This document shows positions 26,714 to 35,290 of a stretch of DNA of 64,000 nt, one piece after another. Position 1 is the first letter of the stretch. Each line of letters starts with the position of its first letter. Origin of the DNA: Scatomorpha sp040765295 (GTDB lineage Bacteria; Bacillota; Clostridia; Oscillospirales; Oscillospiraceae); contig JAXGSB010000001.1 of assembly GCA_040765295.1 (NCBI GenBank), forward strand, positions 434,001 to 498,000. Reading direction: 5' to 3'. The notes beneath the pieces are model-generated. The model made no database searches. It saw only the letters and a program-made list of their open reading frames with translations, and was not told the origin of the DNA. Position numbers and translations under genes: made by a program.

Positions 26714-29293
26714 ATGAATTTTAATGAGAAGATAGCGGATTTGTCGTACGATGAGTTTTCGCTAACCTCGATTTTAAGTGAATATTCCGAGCCACGCGTC
26801 TACAGGGACGAGTACGATGAGCATGTGAGCCAAATGATTCGCGATACCCTGGCCGAGCACATCGCCGAGACGAGCGTGGAAACTGCCCATGTAAACAGCG
26901 AGATAGACAGGGCCGCCGAGAAATACTTTTACGAGCACGATGCGCAGAGGTCCCTGGGAGAGTCAGAGTTTTTCGGCCATGGGACATCCTCGGAATATTT
27001 TGCAAACGAGGGCAGAGCAAAATCTGTCTTTGATGAACATGAAGACTACGAACAGGATTACGATGACTACGATAACTACGAGGACTATGCGGAAGAGGAT
27101 GCCGCGATTTTCTTCGGGAGAGACTCTGCCGGATATAAAGCGCCGCATATAGATGAAGATGACACTTCACACTATGATTTTTCGGGATACACTGAAGGCT
27201 TTGATTCGAGAGTCAAATATGACTTCAACTCCGATTTAAGAGAAAAGTATGGACGCGGACACAGATATGAATATACAGAATCCGAGGAGCCATACGATGA
27301 AGACGACGATATAAAGATATATGAAGATATAAAGATTTATGAGCCCGACGGTGACCACGATGTAAAAATCTACGGCGCTCCGGATATGGACATTTCATAT
27401 GGCAGGCGCAAGTACGACCCGAAGGATTTTCAAAGTGAATCGGACGAAGATTATAAGCCGTATGCGCCCGGAGAGAGCGCCCAAAAAGAATTCGAGCGTT
27501 TTAAGGTCGAGCAAAAGGCGGAAAGAGAAAAAAAGGCAAGGCGAGAGAGCCGAATGGTTGGGATTGCCTCTCTTTTGGCCATGCTTCGCCTAAAATTCCG
27601 CAGAGATCGCATACAGAGCGAAAGGGCAGGCAGCAAGCTCGACGAGGAGGAGGATCTCGGACCCGAGGCCACGCCTAAAGATGCCTCAAGATACTACGGC
27701 TCGCATATACACTCACTGCGCAGCAGAGTGCGTATGGCAATGCTTCTCACTATTATTGCCTCATGGATTTCTTTGGGACTTCCCGTATTCGGAGCCTTGA
27801 GAACAGACCTCAGAACGGCGTCGATGGTTCTGCTCATAATACAGCTCGCGGTTATTATGGTAGGGCTCGATGTGTTCACGGCAGGTGTAACCGCCATCTT
27901 CAGAGGAAGACCGGGGATATGGAGTTTACTGTCGCTCACGCTGGTGGTCATGGTGCTGGACGCTGCGGTAACTGCATCTGTGGGTGTCAAGGGAGACGGA
28001 CTTCCCTACTGCGCATTGGGCTGTCTGTGCATGAGTTTGGCGCTGTATTCGGCGCTTCAGCAAACCAGGGCGCTGCGATATTCCGCCAAGGCGCTGGAGA
28101 TAATAGAGGCTCCCTACACGGTAACCACTGAGGCCGATGTCATAGAAGACGGCCGTTCGGTCTTAAAATCGCAGATAGTAACCGACGGCTTTATAAAGAC
28201 GGCTGAGGCGCCGAGCTTTATGGAAGAGCTCTATACAAAGCTTGTATTCCCCATAGTTATTTCTGCCGCACTGCTGGCCGGCTTTGTGAGCATGAAAAGG
28301 GGCGACATCGAGGGATACATACATTATCTCTCGGGCATACTCGGCGCAAGCCTGCCCTTTGTGGTCTTCGTGGCCTTCCCGATCAGCTATGCCAGACTGG
28401 CCAGAGTTCTTTTCCACCAAGGCGCCGCAGTGGCGGGCTGGGAGGGAGTCAGAGACATCGGAAGGTCCCGCCACATGATAGTGACCGACAGCGACATTTT
28501 CCCGCCCAGCGCAATAAGCATAGAAGCTGTCAGAATTTTAGACGGGATGTGGCCCGAGAGCATCATCTCGGCCGCGGGCAGCATCATCTGTGCCTCGGGC
28601 AGCGGTCTCGCTCCCGCCTTCATTGACCTTATGAAGAAAAACAACTGCGAAAAGCAGGAGGTAGAGGATTTCTACTGCCACGAGGGAGGCGGACTCACGG
28701 CGAGGATAAACGGCATGGAGGTAATCTGCGGCTCCGCCGCCTTTATGAACCTTATGTCGATAAGAATTCCCCAACGAATGAATTTGGATAACTGCGTATA
28801 TCTGGCCATAAACAGGACAATAATGGGGGTCTTCACAATCGATTACAGACCGCTGCCGCTTGTTAAGTCGGCTCTGAGCGAGATAATGACAGTAAAGAGA
28901 CAGCCCTACTTTGCCATAAGAGATTTTTTAGTCACGCCTCTCATGATTCGCAACAAGTTTAAAATTTCCACCGACGGCTTCGAATTTCCGACCTTTGAAA
29001 GAAGGTACGAGATAAGCTCCGTAGAGCCGGGACAAGACAGCCAGGTTTCGGCGGTGCTGACAAGAGAAGGCTTGGGGAGCTTCATTCTCCTCACCGAGAG
29101 AGTTCGCAAGCTCTATACGATAAGCCTTGTACTTTTGGTTTTTGCTCTTTTGATTGGGGTTGTGGGTATGATTTTACTTACCTACTACCCGATAGCCGGA
29201 GCCTTCGCTCTTGCAGATGTAAAGACGGTGCTTTTCTATATGCTGCTCTCACTGCTGCCGGTCATAATACTCAACATAGTTTTTATGAACTAG
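26714..29293 (+). CDS. Degenerate P-type ATPase-like membrane protein
   Basis: This 859-residue protein starts with ~330 polar, strongly acidic residues, including three D[IV]KIY units near residues 197-220. A membrane region with about eight helices follows. The layout after residue 540 matches a P1-type ATPase: a helix with a proline (FVVFVAFPISYARLARVLF), GAAVAGWEGVRDI, then IVTDSDIFPP where DKTGTLT is expected (Asp592). An N-domain-like GGGLTARINGMEVICGSAAF and a P-domain-like VYLAINRTIMGVFTIDYRPLPLVKSAL come next. TGD reads IRD and no GDGxND motif is present, so ATP-driven transport is unlikely. The role is unknown. The stop codon lies within the target duplication of an insertion sequence, which left the gene whole. 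Confidence 0.6.
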   Translation: MNFNEKIADLSYDEFSLTSILSEYSEPRVYRDEYDEHVSQMIRDTLAEHIAETSVETAHVNSEIDRAAEKYFYEHDAQRSLGESEFFGHGTSSEYFANEGRAKSVFDEHEDYEQDYDDYDNYEDYAEEDAAIFFGRDSAGYKAPHIDEDDTSHYDFSGYTEGFDSRVKYDFNSDLREKYGRGHRYEYTESEEPYDEDDDIKIYEDIKIYEPDGDHDVKIYGAPDMDISYGRRKYDPKDFQSESDEDYKPYAPGESAQKEFERFKVEQKAEREKKARRESRMVGIASLLAMLRLKFRRDRIQSERAGSKLDEEEDLGPEATPKDASRYYGSHIHSLRSRVRMAMLLTIIASWISLGLPVFGALRTDLRTASMVLLIIQLAVIMVGLDVFTAGVTAIFRGRPGIWSLLSLTLVVMVLDAAVTASVGVKGDGLPYCALGCLCMSLALYSALQQTRALRYSAKALEIIEAPYTVTTEADVIEDGRSVLKSQIVTDGFIKTAEAPSFMEELYTKLVFPIVISAALLAGFVSMKRGDIEGYIHYLSGILGASLPFVVFVAFPISYARLARVLFHQGAAVAGWEGVRDIGRSRHMIVTDSDIFPPSAISIEAVRILDGMWPESIISAAGSIICASGSGLAPAFIDLMKKNNCEKQEVEDFYCHEGGGLTARINGMEVICGSAAFMNLMSIRIPQRMNLDNCVYLAINRTIMGVFTIDYRPLPLVKSALSEIMTVKRQPYFAIRDFLVTPLMIRNKFKISTDGFEFPTFERRYEISSVEPGQDSQVSAVLTREGLGSFILLTERVRKLYTISLVLLVFALLIGVVGMILLTYYPIAGAFALADVKTVLFYMLLSLLPVIILNIVFMN

Positions 29294-29296
29294 ATA
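29272..29296 (+). repeat. 25-bp target duplication, left copy
   Basis: This 25-base segment (begins CAACATAG, ends CTAGATA) includes the stop codon of the P-type ATPase-like gene and ends exactly at the left end of the IS481-like element. The right copy starts at 30480 and is itself split by an IS30 element after 18 bases; it resumes after 31763 with CTAGATA. It is therefore the target-site duplication of the first element. Confidence 0.85.
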
Positions 29297-29400
29297 TGTA
29301 ATGCGATAATACATATGTGACACAATAAAAAAGAAAAAGAGAGCCCTTTGGTATAATAGATTTGCAAGAATCGTTAACCAAGAAAGAAAGGAGCTCTCTC

Positions 29401-30336
29401 ATGAAAAGTATAACAGAAGGCATGCGTCACCGCAAGCGTATTGTAACATACGCAATCAGACACAATAACAATGCCCAGGCAGCGAGAAAGTATCACACAA
29501 CAAGGCAATATGTTAGCTATTGGAGAAAACGTTACGATGGTACTCTTGAATCACTAAGGAAAAAGTCAAGGAGACCTCGTTCTCATCCAAATCAGCATAC
29601 AGAGTCGGAAATTGCGCTTATTCGACATATGTATCGTCATCACAACTATCGTGGTCTTGCTCATGTTTATAGGAAGTGTTGCGACGAAGGCTATACCCGC
29701 TCGTATGACTCAATGTGCAGACAGATAAGGAAGAAGCAGCTTGACAAGCCCAAAAAGAAAGCATGTCGGAAGAAAAAGGTATCCAAGAAAATCAGAGAAG
29801 CCGAATATCCGGGTCAATTAGTACAAATGGATATTAAATATATACCTGTTGAATGCATCGGTTTTGCAAGTTATCATTCACGGTACTATCAAATAACAGC
29901 TATAGATGTATTCTCACGAAAAAGAGTTTTAAGTATAGTTAACGAGAACAGTACTTACACAACGAGTAGCTTTTTAGAAACTTTGGAAGATAAGATTGGC
30001 TTCAAGATAGAACATCTTCAGACGGATAACGGTAAAGAATTTTGCAATGATCCGGAACAAACCGACAAGAAATCCCGATTTGAAAAGATGATGAAAAAAC
30101 TGGAGATTAAGCACATCCGGACAGCTCCATACAGTCCATGGGAAAATGGTCATGTTGAAAGAAGTCATAGAGAAGATGAAGAACGATTTTACCGAAAAAG
30201 ACGATTTGTCAGTGAAGAAGAGATGATAAAAGCAGTCAAACGTCATGAAAGCATTAGTAACGGAACATATCGTAAGGTTCTTGATTTTAAAAGTTCCGAA
30301 GAAGTCATTCAAGAATACTTTGAAAACGCTTCTTAG
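29401..30336 (+). CDS. IS481-like DDE transposase
   Basis: This 311-residue transposase starts at ATG 29401, with AAAGGAG seven bases upstream. An N-terminal helix-turn-helix (AARKYHTTRQYVSYWRKRYDG) binds the element ends. An rve-type catalytic core follows, with the DDE triad visible as QMDIKY, LQTDNGKEF and ENGHVERSHRED. It appears intact and possibly active. Composition (AAG/AAA- and AT-rich) differs from the surrounding chromosomal genes. Confidence 0.88.
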   Translation: MKSITEGMRHRKRIVTYAIRHNNNAQAARKYHTTRQYVSYWRKRYDGTLESLRKKSRRPRSHPNQHTESEIALIRHMYRHHNYRGLAHVYRKCCDEGYTRSYDSMCRQIRKKQLDKPKKKACRKKKVSKKIREAEYPGQLVQMDIKYIPVECIGFASYHSRYYQITAIDVFSRKRVLSIVNENSTYTTSSFLETLEDKIGFKIEHLQTDNGKEFCNDPEQTDKKSRFEKMMKKLEIKHIRTAPYSPWENGHVERSHREDEERFYRKRRFVSEEEMIKAVKRHESISNGTYRKVLDFKSSEEVIQEYFENAS

Positions 30337-30342
30337 GATTAT

Positions 30343-30408
30343 ATTTCATCTATCGCCTTCGTCAAGGGACGCCTTGCTTAAATCCTTGACAAAATGCTCG
30401 GATGAAAT
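30343..30408 (+). other. Nested inverted repeats in the IS tail
   Basis: Seven bases after the transposase stop, ATTTCATC (30343-30350) pairs with GATGAAAT (30401-30408). Inside it GTCAAGG (30361-30367) pairs with CCTTGAC (30384-30390). The two-level hairpin has no T-tract; it may protect or end the transposase mRNA. Confidence 0.4.
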
Positions 30409-30482
30409 GAGATAAATTTAAAGCGATTTTGTAAACTATTTTTTATGGGCTTGTGTCACAAATGTTTGACTTCTATACACAA

Positions 30483-30497
30483 CATAGTTTTTATGAA
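30483..30497 (+). repeat. 15-bp target duplication of the IS30 element, left copy
   Basis: CATAGTTTTTATGAA directly abuts the left end of the IS30 element, and an identical copy (31749-31763) abuts its right end. The sequence is itself an inverted repeat (CATA...TATG). This copy is part of the right copy of the 25-bp duplication made earlier by the IS481-like element. Confidence 0.85.
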
Positions 30498-31748
30498 GGC
30501 GAGTTGTAAAATAAACTGCAATAATTTGAAAAGGCTCGCCACAATTCTGTACAATGTTATTGGAAGAAACAACATAGAAGGGAGAATTGTTTTGAGCCAA
30601 TTACATTGTATCATCAAAAGGAGTCCGGGTCAGCACTTAAAATTAAAAGATAGAGAAATTTTAGAGTATCTCTACAATGAAAATTTAAAACGTGCCAATA
30701 AAGATAGACTCACACAAAAGGAAATAGCGAAGCAACTAGGATGGAGTGAGGCAACTTTAAGCAGAGAATTAAAGCGAGGACTGGTTGAGCAAAAAAGAAG
30801 TAATTTAGAGACTTACATGGCGTATTCTTCATACGCAGCGCATATCAAAATCCAAGACAGCTGGTCAAATAAAGGACCTGCATTAAAGATAAGAAAGGAT
30901 CGGAAGTTATGCGAACAGATAGAAAAAATGCTAATAGGAGAAGAGATGCCGAATATGAAGCGATTACGCTATTCTCCTGAAGCAATCGTGATGCACTTCA
31001 ATGAAAAAGGCTGGCCAACGGAAACCCGACTATGTGGCCGTACTATCTATAACTATGTTGAGAAAGACATCTTTCTCAGCGTAACAATGAAAGATCTGCC
31101 TCGTAAAGGGGCTAAATCCAAGCGAAAGAACAGGCAGGTCGAAAAACGACTGTCGCCCCCGGGCAGGAAAAGAATCGACGAAAGGCCATTAGGGAGCACG
31201 CTGCGCATTGAAACAGGGCATTGGGAGATGGACTGTATAGAATCCTTAAAGTCAGACCCGACTTGCCTGCTAACCTTGGTAGACCGTCATAGCCGGAAGT
31301 GCCGGATATTCAAAATGAGACGCCAGACTCAAAAGGCAGTACTACGGAAGATTAACGGTTTAGAGCGCAAGATGGGAAGTAGAGTCTTTAAGGAGAATTT
31401 TAAAAGCATAACAGTAGATAACGGTTCTGAGTTTCTGGATTGGAAGAGTTTGGAAGAATCTGCCCTAACTAAATCAGAACGCACAGAGATATACTATGCG
31501 AGAGCCTATGCCGCTTGGGAACGAGGCAGCAATGAGAATCTAAATGGCTTTATCAGGTATTTCATACCGAAAGGAACAAAGCTCAAAGACATCACGACAG
31601 AGGAAATAAAGAAGTTAGAGGAATTTATAAATAACTATCCTAGGAAAATTTTGGGAGGGAGGAGTGCAGAAAATTTCCACTCATCTGCAGCATAGCAAAG
31701 TAACAAACATTGTACGGAATTCGATTTCAGTTTAACTTGCAATTGAAG
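30498..31748 (+). mobile_element. IS30-family insertion sequence (complete)
   Basis: This 1251-bp element has terminal inverted repeats that align from the outermost bases; the best part is AnTTGnAAnnTAAACTGnAAT over about 25 bp. It carries one IS30-type transposase. It sits inside the right copy of the 25-bp duplication of the neighbouring IS481-like element, so it arrived second. A 15-bp duplication of an inverted-repeat target flanks it; typical IS30 elements make only 2-3 bp, but some (IS1630 of Mycoplasma) are known to duplicate inverted repeats of variable length. Confidence 0.88.
30592..31695 (+). CDS. IS30-family transposase
   Basis: This 367-residue DDE transposase starts at TTG 30592, with GAAGGGAG seven bases upstream; the longer in-frame reading would begin outside the element. 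The N-terminal HTH domain (DRLTQKEIAKQLGWSEATLSRELKRG) is the IS30 signature. The catalytic acids are in HWEMDCIE, ITVDNGSEF and AAWERGSNENLNGFIR. The frame is uninterrupted, so the element may be active. Confidence 0.92.
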   Translation: MSQLHCIIKRSPGQHLKLKDREILEYLYNENLKRANKDRLTQKEIAKQLGWSEATLSRELKRGLVEQKRSNLETYMAYSSYAAHIKIQDSWSNKGPALKIRKDRKLCEQIEKMLIGEEMPNMKRLRYSPEAIVMHFNEKGWPTETRLCGRTIYNYVEKDIFLSVTMKDLPRKGAKSKRKNRQVEKRLSPPGRKRIDERPLGSTLRIETGHWEMDCIESLKSDPTCLLTLVDRHSRKCRIFKMRRQTQKAVLRKINGLERKMGSRVFKENFKSITVDNGSEFLDWKSLEESALTKSERTEIYYARAYAAWERGSNENLNGFIRYFIPKGTKLKDITTEEIKKLEEFINNYPRKILGGRSAENFHSSAA

Positions 31749-31763
31749 CATAGTTTTTATGAA
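31749..31763 (+). repeat. 15-bp target duplication of the IS30 element, right copy
   Basis: This copy is identical to 30483-30497 and directly abuts the right IS30 end. It continues into CTAGATA, which completes the older 25-bp duplication. Confidence 0.85.
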
Positions 31764-31774
31764 CTAGATAGTTC

Positions 31775-31804
31775 TTGCCAAGACAGCAGGAAATAGTATA
31801 TAAT
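31775..31804 (+). promoter_or_regulatory. Promoter of the EF-G-like gene
   Basis: TTGCCA (31775-31780) and TATAAT (31799-31804) are spaced by 18 bases. The -35 box begins only four bases after the end of the IS target duplication, so the insertions stopped just short of it. A second TATAAT-like box near 31824 is less well supported. Confidence 0.7.
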
Positions 31805-31853
31805 TATTTGCTTAAGCGTTTAATATAATAAGATAAATTTAAGGAGATATAGT

Positions 31854-33884
31854 ATGAGCTACGAAACCAAGAATATTCGCAACATTGCATTCCTGGGCCA
31901 CGGCGGCAACGGCAAAACGTCGCTGGCCGAGAACATTCTTTTCCTCACGGGCGTAACAAGCCGTCAGGGAAAAGTTGCAGAAGGAAATACCGTTTCGGAC
32001 TACGATTCAGAGGAAACTCGCCGCCAGATAAGCATACAGATGGGTGTCATGCACACCGATTACAAGGGCAAAAAGATAAATATTCTTGATGCGCCGGGCT
32101 ACTTCGACTTTGAAGGAGAGGTTCACGAGGCCTTAAGAGCTGCGGATGCCTGCGTTATTGTTGTCTCGGCCAAAGACGGTGTGGATGTCGGCGCCGAAAA
32201 AGCGTGGGAGCTGCTCGAAAGAGAGCAAAAGCCCAGAGCTGTCTTCGTAAGCAAGATAGATGAGGATCATGCCGATTTTGCTAAGACGGTTGAGGAGCTC
32301 AGAGAGAAGTTCGGCCATTCTATAACCACAATGGTCGTGCCCGTCATGGAGGGCGAAAAGCTCATAGGTGTGGCCGACATTATCGAGCGCAAGGCCTATA
32401 GCATAGATAAGAACAAGCAGGTAGAGATAAAGCTTCCCGACAATATGAGCGGCGAAGTTGAAGACCGCTATGCCGAAATAGCCGAGAATGCGGCGGGCAC
32501 CTGCGAAGATCTCATGGAAAAGTACTTCGAAACCATGGAGCTCAGCCCGGAGGATATTTACGGAGCCATGGCAAACGGCATAAAGGAAAATGACATTTGT
32601 CCCGTATTCTGCGGCAACATCATGAGCGGTCTCGGAACCGAAATATTCCTCAACGCCGTTGCGGCCTTCTTCCCCGCGCCCATGGAGCAGGGGGAGCCTG
32701 TCGATGAAAACGGCGAGCCCCGCGCTATAGTATTTAAAACAATTTCCGACCAGTTCGGCAAGTTCTCGATATTCAAGGTCATCTCGGGCAATATAACCCC
32801 CGACATGAACCTCTACAACTCACGCAGCGGAGTGCAGGAAAAGCTCGGAAGAGTATTTCTCATGCAGGGCAAAAAGAGCATAGAGACAAAGGAACTCTGC
32901 TGCGGCGATATCGGAGCCGCCTCAAAGCTCTCCGACACAAACACGGGCGACACCTTGGGCCTAAGCCGCAATGTTGAAGCTGCTCCCGGCATCGACTTCC
33001 CGCCGACCTGCTACTCCATGGCGATTGTTCCGAAGGTCAAGGGTCAGGAAGACAAGGTTGCTCTGGGTCTGGCAAAACTCGGCGAGGAAGATATGACCTT
33101 CAAGATTGAAAACAATGCCGAAACAAGACAGCTCGTGCTCTCCGGTATGGGTGATATACATCTGGGCGTCCTCTGCTCCAAACTGAAGAACAAGTTCGGA
33201 GTCGAGGTAGAGCTTATGCCCGCCAGAGTTCCCTATAGGGAGAAGATAAAAAAGTCAATCAAGGCTCAGGGCAGACACAAGAAGCAGACGGGCGGGCACG
33301 GCCAGTTCGGAGATGTCTGGATAGAGTTCGAGCCTCAAGACGAGCAGGAAGAGCTCATTTTTGAAGAAAAGATTTTCGGCGGCGCTGTGCCGAGGAACTT
33401 CTTCCCCGCAGTCGAAAAGGGCCTCATCGAGAGCTGTCAGCGCGGCGTAGTAGCCGGCTACCCCATGGTCTATCTCAAGGCCACCCTGTATGACGGCTCC
33501 TACCACGCCGTAGACTCTTCCGAAATGGCCTTCAAGATGGCGGCATCATTGGCATATAGAGAACTCACAAAGGCATCCCCCACCATACTCGAGCCCATCG
33601 GACTTTTAAGGGTAAGAATTCCCGACACCAACTTGGGAGATATCATGAGCGACATCTCCTCCAAGAGACGCGGCACAGTTCTTGGCATGAACGCCGAAGG
33701 CGGAATGCAGGTGGTCGAGGCAGAGGTTCCCATGGCGGAGATGTCCAGCTATGCCATAGATCTGCGCTCGATGACACAGGCGAGAGGCTCATTCACCTTG
33801 GAGTTCATACGCTACAGCGAGGCTCCCGCTGCGGTTCAGCAGAAGATAATCGAAGAGGCGGCAGCGCTGGAGGAAGAGCAGTAA
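31854..33884 (+). CDS. EF-G-like translational GTPase (EF-G2-type paralogue)
   Basis: This 676-residue protein has the full EF-G domain order I-V but belongs to the divergent EF-G2 group. G1 is GHGGNGKTS instead of AHIDAGKTT, and G4 is SKID instead of NKMD. Switch II reads DAPGY (Tyr83) where canonical EF-G has DTPGH with the catalytic His. Domain IV begins near GRHKKQTGGHGQFGDVWIEFEP, and domain V ends with the MTQARGSFTLEF segment. It is not in an rpsL-rpsG operon, so it is unlikely to be the main EF-G. A role in ribosome binding with slow or no GTP hydrolysis is an inference. AAGGAG supports the start. Confidence 0.88.
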   Translation: MSYETKNIRNIAFLGHGGNGKTSLAENILFLTGVTSRQGKVAEGNTVSDYDSEETRRQISIQMGVMHTDYKGKKINILDAPGYFDFEGEVHEALRAADACVIVVSAKDGVDVGAEKAWELLEREQKPRAVFVSKIDEDHADFAKTVEELREKFGHSITTMVVPVMEGEKLIGVADIIERKAYSIDKNKQVEIKLPDNMSGEVEDRYAEIAENAAGTCEDLMEKYFETMELSPEDIYGAMANGIKENDICPVFCGNIMSGLGTEIFLNAVAAFFPAPMEQGEPVDENGEPRAIVFKTISDQFGKFSIFKVISGNITPDMNLYNSRSGVQEKLGRVFLMQGKKSIETKELCCGDIGAASKLSDTNTGDTLGLSRNVEAAPGIDFPPTCYSMAIVPKVKGQEDKVALGLAKLGEEDMTFKIENNAETRQLVLSGMGDIHLGVLCSKLKNKFGVEVELMPARVPYREKIKKSIKAQGRHKKQTGGHGQFGDVWIEFEPQDEQEELIFEEKIFGGAVPRNFFPAVEKGLIESCQRGVVAGYPMVYLKATLYDGSYHAVDSSEMAFKMAASLAYRELTKASPTILEPIGLLRVRIPDTNLGDIMSDISSKRRGTVLGMNAEGGMQVVEAEVPMAEMSSYAIDLRSMTQARGSFTLEFIRYSEAPAAVQQKIIEEAAALEEEQ

Positions 33885-33915
33885 AAAACACCTTTCTCAT
33901 CAAGGAGAACGAAAA

Positions 33916-34761
33916 ATGAATAAGAGCAGAAAATTCAGAGACGGTATGTACATATTCTGGTCTATAGCGATAATACTTGTACTTATTTTGGTTTTTGCGA
34001 CTTTAATTCTCTCGTCCTGCTCAAAGACAGGGGCTGAGGATACCAGAGTTCCGCCAACCAACGCGCCCGTGACAGAGGCTCCGGCAACGGCAGGGCCGGA
34101 GCAGGGTGGGCAGGAAGCACCGGATGCTCAAGGCAGTGCCATACTGCAGCCCACAGAGGATGCAGGGCAGGAATATATAGATAAGATAGTGTTCTTAGGT
34201 GACAGTACCACCTACGGACTCAAGTTCTATGGGATGCTCTCGGGAGGCAAGGATACCAATCGGGTGTGGACGCCCCAGAGCGGCACGCTTACTCTCAACT
34301 TCTGGAAAACCACAGGCATTGTCTACCCCGAAACGGGCACGGAGATAGTTATGACAGAGGCGGTAACGCTTTCAAAGCCGGAGATACTCTGCATAACGCT
34401 CGGTGTAAACGGCATAACAATGCTCGACGAAACAGCCTTTAAGAAGACTTATGCCGATATGGTAAGGGCCTTGCAGGAAGCTAGCCCCGAAACAAAGATA
34501 ATCATAAACTCAATGTATCCGGTCGAAGCGATTTATGAGGCCAAAAACAACGGCATAAACAACGAAAGAATTTCGGCCGCAAACGAGTGGCTCAAGGCGG
34601 TTGCCGCCGAAACCGGTACGAAGTATGCCGAAACAAATCTCGGACTTATGGACGAAAACGGAAAACTTAAGGCGGAGCTGGGCAACGGAGACGGAATACA
34701 TCTCGGGCCCGACGGGTTTAATAAGGTTCTCGAGTACCTTAGGACACATGCCTATCCCTAA
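33916..34761 (+). CDS. SGNH/GDSL-type hydrolase, probable lipoprotein
   Basis: This 281-residue protein has an N-terminal helix (about 13-32) ending in LILSSC, which fits a lipobox with Cys35 as lipid anchor, then a Thr/Pro/Glu linker. A hydrolase domain starts near residue 90. SGNH blocks are block I FLGDSTTYG, block III TLGVNGI and block V DGIHLGPDGF with the catalytic Asp and His. Related domains act as esterases or O-acetyl transferases on cell-wall polymers. It lies 31 bases after the EF-G-like gene, so co-transcription is possible. The small lipoprotein gene follows 30 bases later. Confidence 0.8.
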   Translation: MNKSRKFRDGMYIFWSIAIILVLILVFATLILSSCSKTGAEDTRVPPTNAPVTEAPATAGPEQGGQEAPDAQGSAILQPTEDAGQEYIDKIVFLGDSTTYGLKFYGMLSGGKDTNRVWTPQSGTLTLNFWKTTGIVYPETGTEIVMTEAVTLSKPEILCITLGVNGITMLDETAFKKTYADMVRALQEASPETKIIINSMYPVEAIYEAKNNGINNERISAANEWLKAVAAETGTKYAETNLGLMDENGKLKAELGNGDGIHLGPDGFNKVLEYLRTHAYP

Positions 34762-34791
34762 GAACACGCCTAAAAAAGAAAGGTAATTAAA

Positions 34792-35271
34792 ATGAAAAGA
34801 ATACTGATTTTTCTTATGGCAGCGCTGCTGCTCCTCGGAGTTTCGGCCTGCGGAAAAAAAGAGGCAAAAGACCCCGGTATGGAGGCGATAGACGGCGCAA
34901 TCATGAAACTCATGACCTCCGACGGCAGTCAAACTGTAGAGCTCGATGCGGACTATGTCAGCACTATAATTAAGATTAGTTCCGATGAATATGTCGAGAT
35001 GAATTGCCGCAAGGCTGCAGCGAGTCTCTCGATGGACGAGTGGGGAATTTTTAAGGCGAAAGACGAGGCTGCGCGCAAAAACTTAGAAACTAAGCTCGAT
35101 GCCTATCTCAAAGCCAGAATCGAGAGCTGGATGCCCGAGTACTTGCCCGACCAAAGACCGAAGATAGAAAAGTCCGAGCTCTATGTGGCCGGAAACTATG
35201 TTATCTACATGATTTTAAGCGAAGAGCACAAAGATGCCGTAAAGGCGGAACTTGACCCTCTCTTTAAGTAA
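34792..35271 (+). CDS. DUF4358-like lipoprotein
   Basis: This 159-residue protein has a clear lipoprotein signal peptide (MKRILIFLMAALLLLGVSAC, Cys20). The body has the pattern of DUF4358 proteins of Clostridia: MNCRKAAASLSMDEWGIFKAKD followed by a Lys/Glu-rich helix and a C-terminal YVIYMILSEEHKDAV strand-helix. Its function is not known. It pairs with the preceding SGNH hydrolase gene, and a strong terminator follows. Confidence 0.75.
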   Translation: MKRILIFLMAALLLLGVSACGKKEAKDPGMEAIDGAIMKLMTSDGSQTVELDADYVSTIIKISSDEYVEMNCRKAAASLSMDEWGIFKAKDEAARKNLETKLDAYLKARIESWMPEYLPDQRPKIEKSELYVAGNYVIYMILSEEHKDAVKAELDPLFK

Positions 35272-35290
35272 ACAAAAGCAAATAAAATTA

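Larger units (their letters stand above)
29297..30479 (+). mobile_element. IS481-like insertion sequence (complete)
   Basis: This 1183-bp element has imperfect 29-bp terminal inverted repeats, both beginning TGTA and sharing the inner ACATnTGTGACACAA. It encodes one DDE transposase in the forward direction. It is flanked by a 25-bp direct duplication of host sequence. That length is far above usual IS481 or IS3 values and recalls IS1202-group elements (reported duplications in the mid-20s), although the transposase is shorter than theirs. A TATAAT-like box lies just before the transposase gene. Confidence 0.85.

Noticed and set aside
26714..29293. An active metal-transporting P-type ATPase
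   Set aside because: The phosphorylation motif, the TGD motif and the GDGxND hinge are altered or missing.
30445..30591. A longer IS30 transposase beginning at 30445
   Set aside because: That start lies outside the left end of the element and has no ribosome site; TTG 30592 has a good one.
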